Assembly (NCBI GenBank): GCA_026785865.1
Contig: JAJAZG010000081.1
Coordinates: 1-7,539, forward strand
Length of the DNA: 7,539 bases
Reading direction: 5' to 3'
Source: Pseudanabaena sp. CAN_BIN31
GTDB lineage: Bacteria > Cyanobacteriota > Cyanobacteriia > Pseudanabaenales > Pseudanabaenaceae
Positions 1 through 5,817 of this stretch are shown here, one piece after another; position 1 is the stretch's first letter, and every line of letters begins with the position of its first letter. The position numbers and the translations under genes are program-made. The notes beneath the pieces were generated by a model, which saw only the letters and a program-made list of their open reading frames with translations, did no database searches and was not told where the DNA came from.

Positions 1-436
1 CCACTTCTTGCTGCAAAATATCTGAGAGGCTCTCTGGCAAAATATCACAAACCTCTAACAATCGCTTCTCAGTTCCACCTGTATTCTGAATCGTTAAATC
101 AATCCACAGATCCTCACCTACGCTTACAGGATCAATCCGCGATCGCACCACTACCATCTCTGCTAATAATCGCTTAGGCATCACCGCCCCCACAATCAAT
201 AGCGCAAAACTCACCCCGCTAATCACATACAACCAACCCGAAAGCGTATTTGTCGCCGCCATAAAGAAGAACAGCGTCAAAGCGGTATACATCCCTCCGA
301 TAAACTCTGGCGTTGCAAATCGCCTTTCTAGCCATTTAAAAAAGCGCTTGTATTTAGAAAGACGCTTTGGTTTAGAACTCGATTTAGAGCTTGGTTTAGA
401 AATACGTTTCTGGCGATCGCTGGGACTATTCGTCAT
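1..436 (-). CDS. DUF58-family membrane protein, N-terminal part (runs off the left edge)
   Basis: An open frame of 145 codons reads leftward from an ATG at 434-436 and is still open at base 1, so only the N-terminus is present. Residues 1-40 are very basic and Ser/Lys-rich, with a low-complexity Ser-Lys-Pro stretch around 13-25. Two hydrophobic segments follow, about 49-64 and 68-86, separated by a short turn, so the protein is a membrane hairpin. After these comes a hydrophilic, beta-rich stretch reading KRLLAEMVVVRSRIDPVSVG and then an Ig-like region (ITIQNTGG-type, ending in a DILPE motif). Two N-terminal helices followed by this kind of domain is the usual architecture of cyanobacterial DUF58 proteins. 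In that family a vWA-like C-terminal half is expected, and here it would lie outside the window. Biochemical role is unknown; relatives often sit beside MoxR ATPases. The start is supported by a promoter 49 bp upstream, but no clear Shine-Dalgarno is seen. Family call rests on remembered similarity. Confidence 0.78.
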   Translation of the reverse strand, partial: MTNSPSDRQKRISKPSSKSSSKPKRLSKYKRFFKWLERRFATPEFIGGMYTALTLFFFMAATNTLSGWLYVISGVSFALLIVGAVMPKRLLAEMVVVRSRIDPVSVGEDLWIDLTIQNTGGTEKRLLEVCDILPESLSDILQQEV

Positions 437-484
437 ATAAGTTTCTAGTTGCGATCGTAGTTTTGCTCAAAAATACTTGCCGCG

Positions 485-493
485 ATTATACCA
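485..493 (-). promoter_or_regulatory. Extended -10 promoter for the DUF58 gene
   Basis: Read on the minus strand, these bases are TGGTATAAT: a perfect TATAAT box (485-490) preceded by the TGn extension. No good -35 hexamer lies 16-18 bp upstream, which is common for extended -10 promoters. Transcription would start near base 478 and give a leader of about 42 nt before the ATG at 434-436. Assignment is by consensus only. Confidence 0.5.
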
Positions 494-557
494 AAGGAAG
501 GGCGGCTCAAAGTGCTGTCCTCCCTTTATAGCAAATTGCGAACAAACGAACCATAAT

Positions 558-598
558 TTTTTTGTAAAAGCCCCGCGAAGCGGGGCTTTTACAAAAAA
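558..598. terminator. Strong intrinsic terminator hairpin after the binding-protein gene
   Basis: A perfect 19-bp inverted repeat (558-576 with 580-598) closes a GAA/TTC triloop. The core is a seven-pair GC stem (GCCCCGC / GCGGGGC) flanked by A4 and T4 and then by further A/T runs. It lies 27 bp beyond the stop codon of the minus-strand binding-protein gene, so that is the gene it most likely terminates. The symmetric A and T tracts would let it work in both directions. It also separates that gene from the next minus-strand gene, whose own promoter lies downstream of it. Confidence 0.85.
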
Positions 599-625
599 TT
601 TGGGTTTGGTCAGGATTTACTGTAA

Positions 626-1936
626 TTAAGGAGATACGCGATCAATTACGGTAATTTTGCCGTCAGGTTGGACTTCCCAAACGTCGTAGCTACCTTTGAC
701 ATCACCATATTCATCGAGATCGACATTGCCACTTGCGCCTTGATAGTCAATGTCTGTGCCAGCTTTGACCAGCTTAATCGCTTCGCAAACATCGCTGACT
801 TCTTGACCAGGGGCATTAGCAACTTCACGCATTTTGCTCTTGATACCTTCGCCAGTGCCATCTTTGGCAGATTCGGCAGCGATCGCGATCAGAGCCGCCG
901 CGTCATAGGAATGAGGAACAAAAGCGCCCAAATCTTGACCAGTCTTTTCTTTGTAGCTTTTCGTGAATTCGGCAAGAGACTTACCATCGGCTCCAGGCAC
1001 AGTGCCGATCGCCCCCGCTAAGATCAATTTACCTTCAGGGGTATTGCCAATCAACTTAGGGAAATCTTCGGTTTTAACACCGTCAGTTAGCAAAATTTTG
1101 ACATCTTTAGTTAAGCCCTGCTCAAAAGCTGCCTTGATTACTGCGCCGCCAGAGTCAGGATAGAGAATTGCGGCAACCGCATCGGGCTTGCTACCAAATG
1201 CACCTTTAGCTTCTGCTTCAAAAGTGGTGGCTTTAGGATCGTAGCGAGTTGGCTTGTTTTTGTTAACAATTGTGCCACCGAGCTTTTCAAAGGCGACGAC
1301 AAAGGCTTTTTCAAAACCTACGCCGTAATCGTTGTTAATTACGAGGGTAGCAACTTTGCGAGCGCCTTTTTTATAAGCTAAGTTGGCAAGAGCAAGGGCT
1401 TGATAAGTATCAGGCGGTGCAGTGCGATTCCAGTAGCCTCTAAATTCGCCTTTTTTAGCACGTTCGGTAAAAACAGGGCTAGTGCTACCAGGAGAAATCA
1501 TCACGACTTTGTTAGGAACGGCGATCGCTAGAGCCGCCGTCGAAACGCTGCTGGCAAATGAGCCAATCACTGCGCCAACATTATCGACCTTTACCAATTT
1601 GGTCATCGCTTCTGCGCCTGCGGGTGGATCGGTGCGATCGTCTTCTTTAAAATAAGCGATCGGCTTGCCTAATACCCCACCGCATTTATTTACAGTTTCG
1701 ACCAGAAAATCAATGGACTTAATCATCGGTGCGCCAATCGAAGATAAGTCACCCGTTATCGGGAGCAATGCACCTAAACGCAAACTCTCTTTAACACCGC
1801 CACCACCTGAACCTGTTGAAGTTGGCGCGGTGTTAGAGTCGGTAGATGGGGTACTAGGCTGACAAGCCACAATCCAAATCGTTGTCACTGTTGCTAGCAA
1901 GGCTAGGCAAAGTGTAGAGAAAAACCTTTTAGTCAT
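626..1936 (-). CDS. Branched-chain/neutral amino-acid-type ABC transporter substrate-binding lipoprotein (NatB/LivK-like)
   Basis: Encodes 436 residues. It begins with a lipoprotein signal peptide: basic MTKR, a hydrophobic core at about 5-22, and a lipobox I-V-A-C with the lipidated cysteine at residue 25. A flexible Ser/Thr/Pro/Gly linker (26-50) leads to a type I periplasmic-binding domain (Peripla_BP_6) from about residue 52. Family hallmarks visible are GALLPITGDLSSIG near 55-68, the ligand-pocket segment GSFASSVSTAA (125-135), SPGSTSP (148-154), NDYG (202-205) and DGVKTEDF (285-292). In this family the protein captures amino acids (or related ligands such as urea) in the periplasm and passes them to a HAAT-type permease/ATPase. 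C85 and C384 are the only cysteines in the mature chain besides C25, so they may form a disulfide. NatB of the cyanobacterial N-I neutral amino-acid system is the closest remembered relative, but UrtA-like function is not excluded. No permease or ATPase gene is adjacent. The ATG at 1936 is chosen because it gives a complete signal peptide; no obvious Shine-Dalgarno is present. Confidence 0.92.
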   Translation of the reverse strand: MTKRFFSTLCLALLATVTTIWIVACQPSTPSTDSNTAPTSTGSGGGGVKESLRLGALLPITGDLSSIGAPMIKSIDFLVETVNKCGGVLGKPIAYFKEDDRTDPPAGAEAMTKLVKVDNVGAVIGSFASSVSTAALAIAVPNKVVMISPGSTSPVFTERAKKGEFRGYWNRTAPPDTYQALALANLAYKKGARKVATLVINNDYGVGFEKAFVVAFEKLGGTIVNKNKPTRYDPKATTFEAEAKGAFGSKPDAVAAILYPDSGGAVIKAAFEQGLTKDVKILLTDGVKTEDFPKLIGNTPEGKLILAGAIGTVPGADGKSLAEFTKSYKEKTGQDLGAFVPHSYDAAALIAIAAESAKDGTGEGIKSKMREVANAPGQEVSDVCEAIKLVKAGTDIDYQGASGNVDLDEYGDVKGSYDVWEVQPDGKITVIDRVSP

Positions 1937-1995
1937 GGTTGCGATGGACTACGATCATATTTACAAAGTTGCTGTAATTGTATCTGCAAAGTCTC

Positions 1996-2742
1996 ATGCC
2001 ATCCACCATCGATCCACGTCGTCAGAGAGAATTAGTCCGTTTGTTAGAAAAGATGGGACTAGAACAAACAAAGCTAGAGCGGGATATTCCATCTGGCTTT
2101 GATTGGCTATTGGTCGATCAGGCTTTGGTACATCCTAGTTTTTCGACTACTTATAACAATGATCAGCTAGAGTTCATCGGTGATAGCGTCCTAAAACTTG
2201 CTGTCAGCTTATTCTTACGAGAAAAGTATGGTGATAAGAAAGTTGGCGTACTTTCGGCCCTAAGGGCGCATCTAGTCAGTGACAAAACCCTCGCTAAAAT
2301 TGCGCGTACCTATGAATTGAAAAAATATATAGTTTTGTCTGAGGCTATGCGTAATGATTCTCAAAACGTTCAAGGTCAAGAGCAGACAGTGTTAGCAAAT
2401 TCGCTAGAAGCTTTAATGGCGGCGATATATACAATTACTGGCGATGTGAAATTTATTCGCAGATGGCTCGATCCGCATATGCAAAATTTTGCCGAAGCTT
2501 TGTTAGAGATTCCTGCCCTTGGTAATTACAAACTCGCCTTACTAGAGCTAACCCAAAGGCGCTGGAAACGTCTGCCAGAGTATCGCAATGTCGCTACTTC
2601 TGTAAAAAACAACATATTTTTCGTAGAAGTATGGTTTGACGATCGCTGTTGGGGGCAAGGGCAAGGTAAAAGCATTAAGGCGGCTCAACAGGAGGCGGCG
2701 GCGATCGCACTAGACCAGATGCAAAAAGAAATACAAATCTAA
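1996..2742 (+). CDS. rnc: Ribonuclease III family protein (divergent cyanobacterial type)
   Basis: RNase III cleaves double-stranded RNA in rRNA and mRNA processing and decay. The 248-residue product has an N-terminal RNase III domain (about 1-150) with the signature DQLEFIGDSVLKL (56-68), then SALRAHLVSDKTLA (86-99) and LEALMAAIY (137-145). A C-terminal dsRNA-binding domain (about 177-243) starts at NYKLALLEL and ends at KSIKAAQQEAAAIAL. Length and domain order are normal. By alignment to E. coli RNase III from memory, E41, D45 and E117 are kept (E59, D63, E138), E38 is Asp (D56), E65 is Val (V83) and D114 is Asn (N135). The Gly-rich GE..GG loop is also missing. The frame is open from a TTG at 1978, giving six extra residues. 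The ATG at 1996 is preferred because the family-like sequence (DPRRQREL) begins just after it and the TTG has no ribosome site. The gene diverges from the binding-protein gene with 59 bp between them. Family assignment is firm; catalytic competence is less certain. Confidence 0.92.
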   Translation: MPSTIDPRRQRELVRLLEKMGLEQTKLERDIPSGFDWLLVDQALVHPSFSTTYNNDQLEFIGDSVLKLAVSLFLREKYGDKKVGVLSALRAHLVSDKTLAKIARTYELKKYIVLSEAMRNDSQNVQGQEQTVLANSLEALMAAIYTITGDVKFIRRWLDPHMQNFAEALLEIPALGNYKLALLELTQRRWKRLPEYRNVATSVKNNIFFVEVWFDDRCWGQGQGKSIKAAQQEAAAIALDQMQKEIQI

Positions 2743-2776
2743 ATACAAATCTAAATATAAGTATGAATATAAATAC
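2729..2776. repeat. AT-rich tandem repeat (four 12-bp units) over the rnc stop codon
   Basis: Two perfect head-to-tail copies of AAATACAAATCT (2729-2740 and 2741-2752) are followed by two degenerate copies (2753-2764 AAATATAAGTAT, 2765-2776 GAATATAAATAC). A 6-bp sub-period close to AAATAY runs through all eight hexamers. The rnc stop codon TAA (2740-2742) spans the junction of the first two units. The last units also form a weak 7-bp inverted repeat (TAAGTAT 2758-2764 / ATACTTA 2773-2779) that lacks a GC stem and U tract, so it is a poor terminator. Replication slippage is the likely origin. Confidence 0.7.
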
Positions 2777-2904
2777 TTAGCGCCAAATCATAAATTATTC
2801 TACAAATAGAGGATAAGCATCGTAGTATTTCTTAGTGCGCTAATTTTGCTTATCTGATCAATGAATTTTATAAGTCAATTTTTAAGATTAGTGCTTCGTG
2901 TGGT
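2777..2904. other. Intergenic region with an 8-bp dyad upstream of the large glycosyltransferase
   Basis: No convincing gene is present here. An 8-bp perfect inverted repeat, GATAAGCA (2812-2819) and TGCTTATC (2847-2854), is separated by 27 bp. A smaller hairpin, TTAG-TGCG-CTAA (2832-2843), is nested inside it. The pair could be an operator or a leader RNA structure for the downstream gene, but dyads this small also occur by chance. I found no convincing paired -35/-10 boxes. Confidence 0.25.
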
Positions 2905-2913
2905 AAGAAGGAG
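2905..2913 (+). promoter_or_regulatory. Strong Shine-Dalgarno that implies a start upstream of the first GTG
   Basis: AAGAAGGAG is the best anti-SD match in this intergenic region. The glycosyltransferase frame is open upstream to the TAG at 2833-2835 but contains no ATG, GTG or TTG before the GTG at 2962. The site lies 9 nt before an in-frame ATT (2923) and 12 nt before a CTG (2926). By contrast, the GTG at 2962 is about 48 nt away and has no site of its own. This suggests initiation at ATT or CTG, or a sequencing or frameshift problem. Confidence 0.5.
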
Positions 2914-2961
2914 TCAAGAGTCATTCTGATACTAATATCGATCCTAGCCGCCCTCAATGCT

Positions 2962-4593
2962 GTGGCAGCAATGTGGCTATTACTTTATGGGCTAAATGCT
3001 TATTGGCTCACTGCTGTCCATAAGCCTAAGCCTTCTGTACGGAAAGACCTTGTTTTTCCGCAGCTTAATCCTGCAAGGGAATATCAAACGGCGCAAGTCG
3101 CCGCAACGCCATCTCCAAGTTCAGGCGCGATCGCTATCAATAATTTTGATAACTTCGAGCAATTTCGCCTCGACAAACCGCTTGCTAATAGCTTTGGCAA
3201 TTATGCTTTGGCAGTCGAGCCATCTGAGCATCAGGCGATCGCCTTAGAGGATTTACCGATCGTCACTGTCCAGTTACCAATTTTTAATGAGCGCTATGTG
3301 TCGCGCCGATTGATAGATGCGGTTTGTCAGCTCGACTATCCTCGCGATCGGATGCAAATCCAAGTGCTTGATGACTCCATAGATGATACTCAGGACATTC
3401 TTCGCGATACTGTCCAAGAATACCAAAATCGAGGCTTTTGGATCGAGTACGTCCATCGTGTCAATCGGACTGGATTCAAGGCTGGGGCTTTGCATGATGC
3501 GATGCCATTGGTAAAGGCAGATTATATCGCCATTTTTGATGCTGATTTTATTCCTTCATCAAACTGGCTTAAAGATACAATCCGTCATTATGTCGAGTCG
3601 CCCGATGCTAAAGTTGCGGTTGTCCAGACACGTTGGGGGCATATTAACTCTGAATATTCGTTACTTACTAAGTTGCAATCGACGGGAATTGACGGACATT
3701 TTGCGATCGAGCAACAAGCCAGATGCAACAATGGCTATTTTCTGAATTTTAACGGTACTGCGGGTATTTGGAATCGTGAGGCGATTATTGATGCTGGCGG
3801 TTGGCACGCTGATACTCTTGCTGAAGATATGGATTTGAGCTATCGCGCTCAACTCAAAGGCTGGAAAGTAGTTTATGACAATGATATTGTCGCGCCTGCG
3901 GAGTTGCCTGTGGCGATGCTTGCCTACAAATTACAGCAATTTCGCTGGGCAAAGGGCAGTATTCAATGCGCGAAGAAGTTGATTTTTCAAATTTGGCAAG
4001 CTGACCTTAGTTTAGCGGTGAAAATTCAAGCCACGATGCATTTAACAGGATATTCGGCGCATCCTTTAATGTTGCTCTTGATCTTGCTTTCAATTCCACT
4101 GATGTTGATTACGCCTGATAGCGCGACTGCTTTGCGAGTTTCCTTTGAAGGGATCTGGGCGATCTTTATGATACCAGCCACCTTTGGCCCCCCATTTCTA
4201 TACGTTAACGCCCAGCGCGATTTGTATCCTAAGTCTTGGTATCGCCGCCTCGGACGCATCTTCTTATTAGCAGTTCTTGGCACAGGCATTTCTTGGAGTA
4301 ATAGTCGCGCCGTATATGCTGGCTTGTCCAATACAGGGGCAAATTTTCGCCGTACTCCCAAGTTTGACATTAAGAACAAAAGCGATCGCTGGGAAAATAA
4401 GGCTTACAAGATTCCTCTTGATGCTACCGCCGCGATCGAGATTGGCTTGTGTGTTTACAGCGCGATCGCCTCCGTGTTAGCGCTCACCAAAGGGCTGTAT
4501 ATCACCTTGCCATTTATGGTGCTGTATGCCTTGAGCTATGGCTATGTTGGCGGGATTACCCTTTGGCAATCTTGGCAACAATCACGCAATTAG
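2962..4593 (+). CDS. Membrane-embedded processive GT2 glycosyltransferase (CesA/BcsA-like)
   Basis: A family 2 glycosyltransferase of the cellulose-synthase-like type, expected to polymerise a nucleotide-sugar on the cytoplasmic face and move the chain through its own membrane segments. From the GTG at 2962 there are 543 residues. They comprise part of a transmembrane helix (1-17), a hydrophilic, poorly conserved linker (about 20-97), and the catalytic domain starting PIVTVQLPIFNE (99-110). Catalytic motifs are D137/D138 (DDSIDDT), DAD 193-195, the A-E-D triplet 287-289 (TED position) and Q325-Q-F-R-W329 (QxxRW). Membrane segments follow at about 366-383, 398-415, 432-446, 490-510 and 512-535. 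QxxRW is the mark of processive GT2 enzymes. The hydrophobic helix continues in frame upstream (VILILISILAALNAVAA), so the true start is probably near 2923; 2962 is only the first conventional codon. No BcsB or BcsC partner is nearby, so the product (cellulose, another glucan, mannan or a glycolipid head group) cannot be stated. Confidence 0.9.
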   Translation: MAAMWLLLYGLNAYWLTAVHKPKPSVRKDLVFPQLNPAREYQTAQVAATPSPSSGAIAINNFDNFEQFRLDKPLANSFGNYALAVEPSEHQAIALEDLPIVTVQLPIFNERYVSRRLIDAVCQLDYPRDRMQIQVLDDSIDDTQDILRDTVQEYQNRGFWIEYVHRVNRTGFKAGALHDAMPLVKADYIAIFDADFIPSSNWLKDTIRHYVESPDAKVAVVQTRWGHINSEYSLLTKLQSTGIDGHFAIEQQARCNNGYFLNFNGTAGIWNREAIIDAGGWHADTLAEDMDLSYRAQLKGWKVVYDNDIVAPAELPVAMLAYKLQQFRWAKGSIQCAKKLIFQIWQADLSLAVKIQATMHLTGYSAHPLMLLLILLSIPLMLITPDSATALRVSFEGIWAIFMIPATFGPPFLYVNAQRDLYPKSWYRRLGRIFLLAVLGTGISWSNSRAVYAGLSNTGANFRRTPKFDIKNKSDRWENKAYKIPLDATAAIEIGLCVYSAIASVLALTKGLYITLPFMVLYALSYGYVGGITLWQSWQQSRN

Positions 4594-4610
4594 ATCACGC
4601 GATTAGAAAA

Positions 4611-4641
4611 AAAAGGGCGCTTTGCGTCCTTTTATTCTTTT
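4611..4641 (+). terminator. Intrinsic terminator after the CesA-like gene
   Basis: A 10-bp stem (AAAAGGGCGC 4611-4620 with GCGTCCTTTT 4624-4633, including one G-U pair) closes a TTT loop, with a T-rich tail (ATTCTTTT) after it. It lies 17 bp after the stop codon and about 12 bp before the next start. The two glycosyltransferase genes may therefore be separate transcripts or linked by partial read-through. Confidence 0.65.
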
Positions 4642-4653
4642 ATACTGGTTAAC

Positions 4654-5559
4654 ATGTGGTCAATTATTATTCCGACTTATAATCGCTTACCCATCTTGCA
4701 AAAATGTTTGCAAGCCATGGAAGCGCAAGACTTTACACAACCCTATGAGGTGGTGATCGTTGATGATGGCTCCACCGATGGCACGGTAGAATTTTTGCAA
4801 AGCCATGCAGCCGAATTTCCCCATGTGCAGCTATATCAGCAAGATCATGAAGGGGCGGCGATCGCCAGAAATACAGGGATCGATGTCGCGATCGGCGAAA
4901 CAATTGTATTTATTGATAGCGATCTTGTCGTTACGCCAGTATTTTTGTCATCCCATGCCAAGGCTCTACAGGGTAGCGATCGCGCTTTTACCTATGGGTT
5001 GGTAATTAATACTAATAATTTTGAAGATCCCACTTCTGCTCAGGTAAAAATCCAAGATATTTCCACGGCTTTTTTTGCAACGGGAAATGTGGCGATCGCC
5101 AAGCATTGGTTGCTCGAAGCAGGAAAATTTGACACTAGCTTCCGTCAATATGGCTGGGAAGATCTAGAGTTAGGTGTACGCCTCAAAAATCTCGATTTAA
5201 AATTAATTAAATGTCCCGATGCGGTTGGCTATCACTGGCATCCCGCTTTTACGATTGAGCAATTACCGCGTCTTGTGGATATTGAAGCGCAGCGCGGACG
5301 CATGGGTGTGGTGTTTTATCAAAAGCATCCGACATGGAATGTGAGAATGATGATCCAAATGACATGGCTTCATGTATTTTTGTGGGGCGTATTGTCGTTA
5401 GGTGGTTTACTTAATGAGCGATCGCTCCGTCCACTTTTAAAATGGTTGATCGATCAAGGCAAGCCCCAACTAGCACTAGAAATCGCGAAAATTTTCTTAA
5501 ACTGGTACAACGTGCAAGGCGTATATGCCGCCTATCGAGAATCTCAGCAAAGTCTATGA
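4654..5559 (+). CDS. GT2 family glycosyltransferase (first tandem paralogue)
   Basis: Encodes 301 residues of a soluble or membrane-associated, non-processive GT-A glycosyltransferase. The start IIIPTYNRLPILQKCL is the classic nucleotide-binding N-terminus. D37-D38-G-S-T-D binds the nucleotide sugar, and D88-S-D90 is the metal-binding DxD. A C-terminal segment has the W168-E169-D170 triplet inside GKFDTSFRQYGWEDLELG, where the acidic residues are the probable catalytic base region of Glyco_tranf_2_C-type enzymes. H194/H196 (YHWHP) may join the acceptor site. A hydrophobic stretch (237-252) is too short to be a sure transmembrane helix and may anchor the protein peripherally. QxxRW is absent, so single-sugar transfer is expected. 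Acceptor and donor are unknown. The stop overlaps the next start in ATGA, which suggests translational coupling to the zinc-ribbon gene. The ATG at 4654 gives the expected N-terminus exactly; no good Shine-Dalgarno precedes it. It is closely similar to the gene at 5818-6759. Confidence 0.92.
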   Translation: MWSIIIPTYNRLPILQKCLQAMEAQDFTQPYEVVIVDDGSTDGTVEFLQSHAAEFPHVQLYQQDHEGAAIARNTGIDVAIGETIVFIDSDLVVTPVFLSSHAKALQGSDRAFTYGLVINTNNFEDPTSAQVKIQDISTAFFATGNVAIAKHWLLEAGKFDTSFRQYGWEDLELGVRLKNLDLKLIKCPDAVGYHWHPAFTIEQLPRLVDIEAQRGRMGVVFYQKHPTWNVRMMIQMTWLHVFLWGVLSLGGLLNERSLRPLLKWLIDQGKPQLALEIAKIFLNWYNVQGVYAAYRESQQSL

Positions 5560-5759
5560 AAGTTTCTCTCGAATTTCTCTATCATTTCCATTGCGATCGC
5601 TGTCGTAAATGGTGGAGCCGTGCTGACATCGAGCCACAAATTGGCGAACAAGTTTACTGTCCATATTGCGGTCACATTAATACCGTTGACGCTGTGCAAA
5701 CTTTTCGGAATGCTGCACGCGACGGCAGTTGCCTGAGTCAGCGTCCTGACGAAAAATAA
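5556..5759 (+). CDS. Small zinc-ribbon protein, 67 residues
   Basis: A short frame (MKVSLEFLYHFHCDRCRK...) starts at an ATG that overlaps the preceding stop by four bases (ATGA) and ends at TAA 5757-5759. Two CxxC knuckles, C13-D-R-C16 and C35-P-Y-C38, are spaced 18 residues apart, the usual geometry of a one-zinc ribbon. An aromatic/basic patch (KWWSR) follows the first knuckle, and the C-terminus (40-67) is hydrophilic. The second knuckle, YCPYCGHINTV, resembles the zinc ribbons of many small bacterial proteins of unknown function. It could bind nucleic acid or act as a structural or protein-interaction module; nothing here decides. The strict CxxC pairs and the ATGA coupling argue for a real gene, although a longer frame from 5442 shares its end. 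That longer version would overlap the upstream gene by over 100 bases and is not favoured. Confidence 0.72.
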   Translation: MKVSLEFLYHFHCDRCRKWWSRADIEPQIGEQVYCPYCGHINTVDAVQTFRNAARDGSCLSQRPDEK

Positions 5760-5777
5760 ATATACTTCTTGTAGAGC

Positions 5778-5783
5778 TATAAT
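5778..5783 (+). promoter_or_regulatory. Candidate -10 box for the second GT2 gene
   Basis: A perfect TATAAT lies 40 bp before the GTG at 5818. No recognisable -35 lies 16-18 bp upstream and there is no TGn extension, so it may need an activator or be fortuitous. A transcript from it would begin near base 5790, downstream of the in-frame TTG at 5785. That supports the later start at 5818 for the next gene. Confidence 0.4.
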
Positions 5784-5800
5784 CTTGGGGCGATCGCCTG

Positions 5801-5806
5801 AAGGAG
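5801..5806 (+). promoter_or_regulatory. Shine-Dalgarno AAGGAG deciding the start of the second GT2 gene
   Basis: AAGGAG lies 11 nt before the GTG at 5818 and 20 nt before the ATG at 5827. The TTG at 5785 is upstream of this site and has none of its own. GTG 5818 is therefore the best-supported start, with ATG 5827 as the alternative that aligns most closely with the paralogue. Confidence 0.6.
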
Positions 5807-5817
5807 CAAGAAATACT

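Noticed and set aside
668..1163. Open frames on the plus strand at 668-1021 and 963-1163
   Set aside because: They lie wholly antisense to the well-supported binding-protein gene and have no recognisable motifs or ribosome sites.
1954..1959. TATGAT as a -10 box for the binding-protein gene (minus strand)
   Set aside because: It is one mismatch from consensus, but no -35 or TGn extension is seen and the leader would be only about 11 nt, so it is too weak to annotate.
2758..2779. Terminator for rnc
   Set aside because: The 7-bp stem is all but one pair A/T and has no U tract, so it is more simply a by-product of the tandem repeat.
2861..2929. 22-codon frame ahead of the CesA-like gene as a leader peptide
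   Set aside because: It has no ribosome site and no attenuator-like codon run or hairpin; it is kept only as a possible sign of a missing base in the start region.
4026..4379. 117-codon minus-strand frame inside the CesA-like gene
   Set aside because: It is antisense to conserved membrane segments of a real gene and resembles no family.
4641..4646. TATACT as a -10 box for the first GT2 gene
   Set aside because: It sits only 8 bp before the ATG and within the terminator tail, with no suitable -35.
5442..5759. 105-codon frame from 5442 containing the zinc ribbon
   Set aside because: Its first part overlaps the first GT2 gene by over 100 bases and is arginine-rich out-of-frame sequence; the ATG at 5556 with ATGA overlap is a better start.
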